Assembly: GCA_964515555.1 (NCBI GenBank)
Contig: CAZEVY010000017.1
Coordinates: 1 to 64,000, forward strand
Reading direction: 5' to 3'
DNA from: CAZEVY01 sp964515555
GTDB taxonomy: Bacteria > Acidobacteriota > Terriglobia > Bryobacterales > Bryobacteraceae
Length of the DNA stretch: 64,000 nt
Part shown: one piece after another, positions 62,289-64,000 of the stretch
Position numbering within the stretch: the first letter of the stretch is position 1
How the letters are laid out: each line of letters begins with the position of its first letter
Position numbers and translations under genes: made by a program
The notes under the pieces: generated by a model
The model's input: only the letters and a program-made list of their open reading frames with translations
Databases searched by the model: none
Told to the model about the DNA's origin: nothing

Positions 62289-63424
62289 TTCGACGACCAG
62301 CCCAGCGCGATCGCCGCCAGAATCAGCGCGGCGGGGCGCTCCGGATCGGCCTCGCCGAGCGCGCCGTGGAACTCGGCCCAGCGGTCCGGCCGCGCGGCGA
62401 GACTCGCGGCCAGCGTCGCGGCCTGCTGGCGAAGCGCCTCGCTCGCGGCCGACGCGGGCAGCGTTTCGTATCTCACGCGATCGAGCACCGCCGCGATCGC
62501 GAACGCCGACGCGGCCACCAGCGGCTCGAAGAAGACCGCCTTCGCGTTGCGGCGCAGCAGTTCCAGCTCACGCCCGTCGAGCCGCCCCGCGATGTCGTCG
62601 AAGAACGCCGCTTCCGAAAGGCCGAAGCGCCCGAGGGCGTGGAACAGGCCGCGCGTGTAGCTCGGCTCCAGCCCGTTCTGCCAGCGCAGGGCTTCGAGAG
62701 TGGCGTCGCGCACGGCCGCGCCGATCAGCTCACCGAGCTTCACGTGCGGACTCGCCGACGTGAGGGGTTTCCCGCCATCGACGGGCGCGGCGACGCAATG
62801 CTGATCGGTACCCGTACCGGTCGCCGGGTCGCGCGAGTAGCGGCTGCGCACCGCGAGGCGTGCGAGCGCCGCCGACTTCCCCTCCGTCATCGTCACCACG
62901 GCGCGCGAGAGCGCTCCTTCGGTGAGCGGTCGATTGACGAGCAGCATCGTATTGATGGTGCCGCCGGTTTTCTCAAAGCCTTCCGCCGTCTCGCGCCATC
63001 CCGCCGGATCGCCCGCGCAGGAGGCGTTGCCCTCGACGCCGGCGGTGACAACCGCCGTCACCGCGAGATCGCCGTCGGCGCGCTCGACGATGGCCGCGTA
63101 GTTCATGTTGGCGGCCGTTCCCATCAGCGCGACGCGACGCGGGTCGAGTCCGATTTCGCCGCACACCTCGTCGTGATAGCGTTCCTCGCCGATCGCCCCG
63201 ATGTGCAGGTGGCGCTCCTTGTGGTCCTTGGCCTCGCAGCTTTGATGATTCACGAGAAAGCACAGGTCGTCGCGCTGCCCGCCGTTTCGCACCGAGGTGC
63301 TGATCACGCGGTGCGCGGCGCACAGTTCGGCGATCAGAAACCGTCCGCGCCGCTCGAGGCGGAACGCGGCCGTCGAGGCGAGTATCGGCGGCGACGCAAC
63401 GGCCGGCGTCTCGGGAGGATTCAT
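62279..63424 (-). CDS. cbiZ: Adenosylcobinamide amidohydrolase
   Basis: The ATG at 63424 overlaps the upstream stop as ATGA and gives 381 residues. CbiZ signatures are AAHRVISTSVRNGGQRDD, NMNYAAIVERADGDLAVTAV, TAGVEGNASCAGDPAGW, and TGTGTDQHCVAAP. The enzyme cleaves the aminopropanol arm of cobinamides and pseudocobalamins, yielding cobyric acid that CbiB can rebuild. CbiZ is archaeal in origin and found in some bacteria, so transfer is plausible. The C-terminal 130 residues beyond the core are helical and less familiar. Confidence 0.92.
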   Translation of the reverse strand: MNPPETPAVASPPILASTAAFRLERRGRFLIAELCAAHRVISTSVRNGGQRDDLCFLVNHQSCEAKDHKERHLHIGAIGEERYHDEVCGEIGLDPRRVALMGTAANMNYAAIVERADGDLAVTAVVTAGVEGNASCAGDPAGWRETAEGFEKTGGTINTMLLVNRPLTEGALSRAVVTMTEGKSAALARLAVRSRYSRDPATGTGTDQHCVAAPVDGGKPLTSASPHVKLGELIGAAVRDATLEALRWQNGLEPSYTRGLFHALGRFGLSEAAFFDDIAGRLDGRELELLRRNAKAVFFEPLVAASAFAIAAVLDRVRYETLPASAASEALRQQAATLAASLAARPDRWAEFHGALGEADPERPAALILAAIALGWSSKWK

Positions 63425-63987
63425 CGGAACAGTGCGGCCAGCCAGGGCTGATCGTGGACCTCGCGCACCCTGTCGCCGAAGGCGTTCGAGCGCGGTGCGC
63501 CGTGCGGGCGCGATCTCGCGAAGCCGATCTGGTAGAGCGTCGCCAGAATCTCGGGTCGGCCCCGCAGGCTCCACGCCGGATTCACGCGCTCCCACTGGCT
63601 CTGGTAGAGCGCCAGGATCAGCGCGCAGGTGTCGAGATTGGTCCGCGCGTCGAGCAGCGCCCCGGCGACAGCGCGCCGCTCGGCGGGTACGGGAATCGGC
63701 GCGGGGGCGGAGGTGCGCGCAACGGTCTGCACCGTCCAGCCGTCGCCCAGCGGTTCGACGTCGCGATACGAATAGAACTCGGGCTTCGGAAGATCGTCGG
63801 GGCGCAGCCCTGTCGCCAGAACGCTCGCGGTTTGCGCCGTGCGCGGCTTGATCTGGGCCAGTCCGACCGAGATGTCGAGCGACAGGTTCAGCATCGGATT
63901 CTCGTCGGTGCCGTTGACCTCCGCCTGCTCAGGACCCTTGAGACCGAACTCGCGCCGCATGTTCATGGCCCACGCCGACACCATCAC
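63421..63987 (-). CDS. Hypothetical protein, possibly lytic-transglycosylase-like, cut by the window end
   Basis: The frame stays open to the window edge, so the gene is probably 5'-truncated; a GTG at 63987 is the last visible start. The segment NLSLDISVGLAQIKPRTAQT resembles the SLT lytic-transglycosylase pattern S.GL.QI.P.TA. The rest is helical (LDTCALILALYQSQWERVNP) and unrecognised. It overlaps cbiZ by 4 bases, so it is expressed with the corrinoid genes or lies in their leader operon. The assignment is weak. Confidence 0.55.
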   Translation of the reverse strand: MMVSAWAMNMRREFGLKGPEQAEVNGTDENPMLNLSLDISVGLAQIKPRTAQTASVLATGLRPDDLPKPEFYSYRDVEPLGDGWTVQTVARTSAPAPIPVPAERRAVAGALLDARTNLDTCALILALYQSQWERVNPAWSLRGRPEILATLYQIGFARSRPHGAPRSNAFGDRVREVHDQPWLAALFR

Positions 63988-64000
63988 GCGCTCCAGCGTG

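Overview
The window is a GC-rich, gene-dense stretch of a bacterial chromosome. It is probably a metagenome-derived scaffold, because a run of 100 Ns (36820-36919) sits inside a tandem repeat. The organism is most likely an Acidobacterium of the Solibacter/Bryobacter type. This is inferred from marker families typical of that group: a VWFA-related acidobacterial-type protein (32927-33958), two secreted proteins with the Solibacter-type IPT-like domain (14641-18097), DUF1549/DUF1553 and DUF1501 partners (39313-42677), a TonB/ExbB/ExbD/ExbD/TPR-lipoprotein cluster (1205-4637), and a TonB receptor with an N-terminal carboxypeptidase-like plug extension. No rRNA, tRNA, CRISPR or intact insertion sequence was seen.

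Layout. 1-6.3 kb: a partial hypothetical gene, an IS21 istB remnant, then a minus-strand TonB energising operon and yajC-tgt. 6.4-11 kb: a membrane-anchored beta-propeller protein, a small conserved hypothetical, a zinc-ribbon PrsW-type protease and a secreted protein with a duplicated domain. 11-14.6 kb: an overlapping three-gene operon (GT-C-like membrane protein, GT2 glycosyltransferase, B12-binding radical SAM enzyme). 14.6-18.1 kb: two tandem secreted paralogues. 18.3-20.6 kb: a Tat-exported PQQ dehydrogenase translationally coupled to a pentahaem cytochrome. 20.6-26 kb: a thioesterase, a broken Uma2 gene, guaB with an in-frame TAG, an orphan RHH protein and glgP. 26-30.6 kb: a Gfo/Idh-GT2 fusion, a GMC oxidoreductase and an esterase. 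30.6-31.1 kb: an intergenic region with two tandem copies of a structured small-RNA-like element. 31-36.7 kb: a coiled-coil protein, an S24 peptidase with an unusual N-terminus, the VWFA protein, an exported UxuA-like isomerase and fabF. 37-43 kb: a hybrid histidine kinase and the DUF1549/DUF1501 pair. 43-46.6 kb: an RNA methyltransferase and korBA. 46.7-49.8 kb: an SPL-type radical SAM protein, an ALDH7-like dehydrogenase and an HTH-like protein. 49.8-53.4 kb: a YdjC-family deacetylase and an Mla-type lipid transporter. 53.4-64 kb: a P1 peptidase, cobQ, and a cobalamin uptake and salvage locus (TonB receptor, btuDCF, cobalamin riboswitch, cbiB, cbiZ).

How it fits together. The TonB/ExbBD complex could energise the B12-type receptor at 55746-58178. 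CbiZ, CbiB and CobQ would remodel and rebuild corrinoids that the receptor and BtuFCD import. A B12-binding radical SAM enzyme elsewhere in the window is a possible consumer.

Most worth a second look: (1) the 188-189-nt tandem duplication at 30651-30991. Each copy has an A7 tract, a TTGCAA / 17-nt / TATA-like promoter and a conserved RNA with a perfect 10-bp closing stem. A GCAA tetraloop hairpin and a downstream hairpin would compete with that stem. (2) A repeat family with a conserved core between inverted TCAGnnn/nnnCTGA heptamer arms. (3) The in-frame amber codon in guaB. (4) The ATA/TAG junction where korB meets the methyltransferase.
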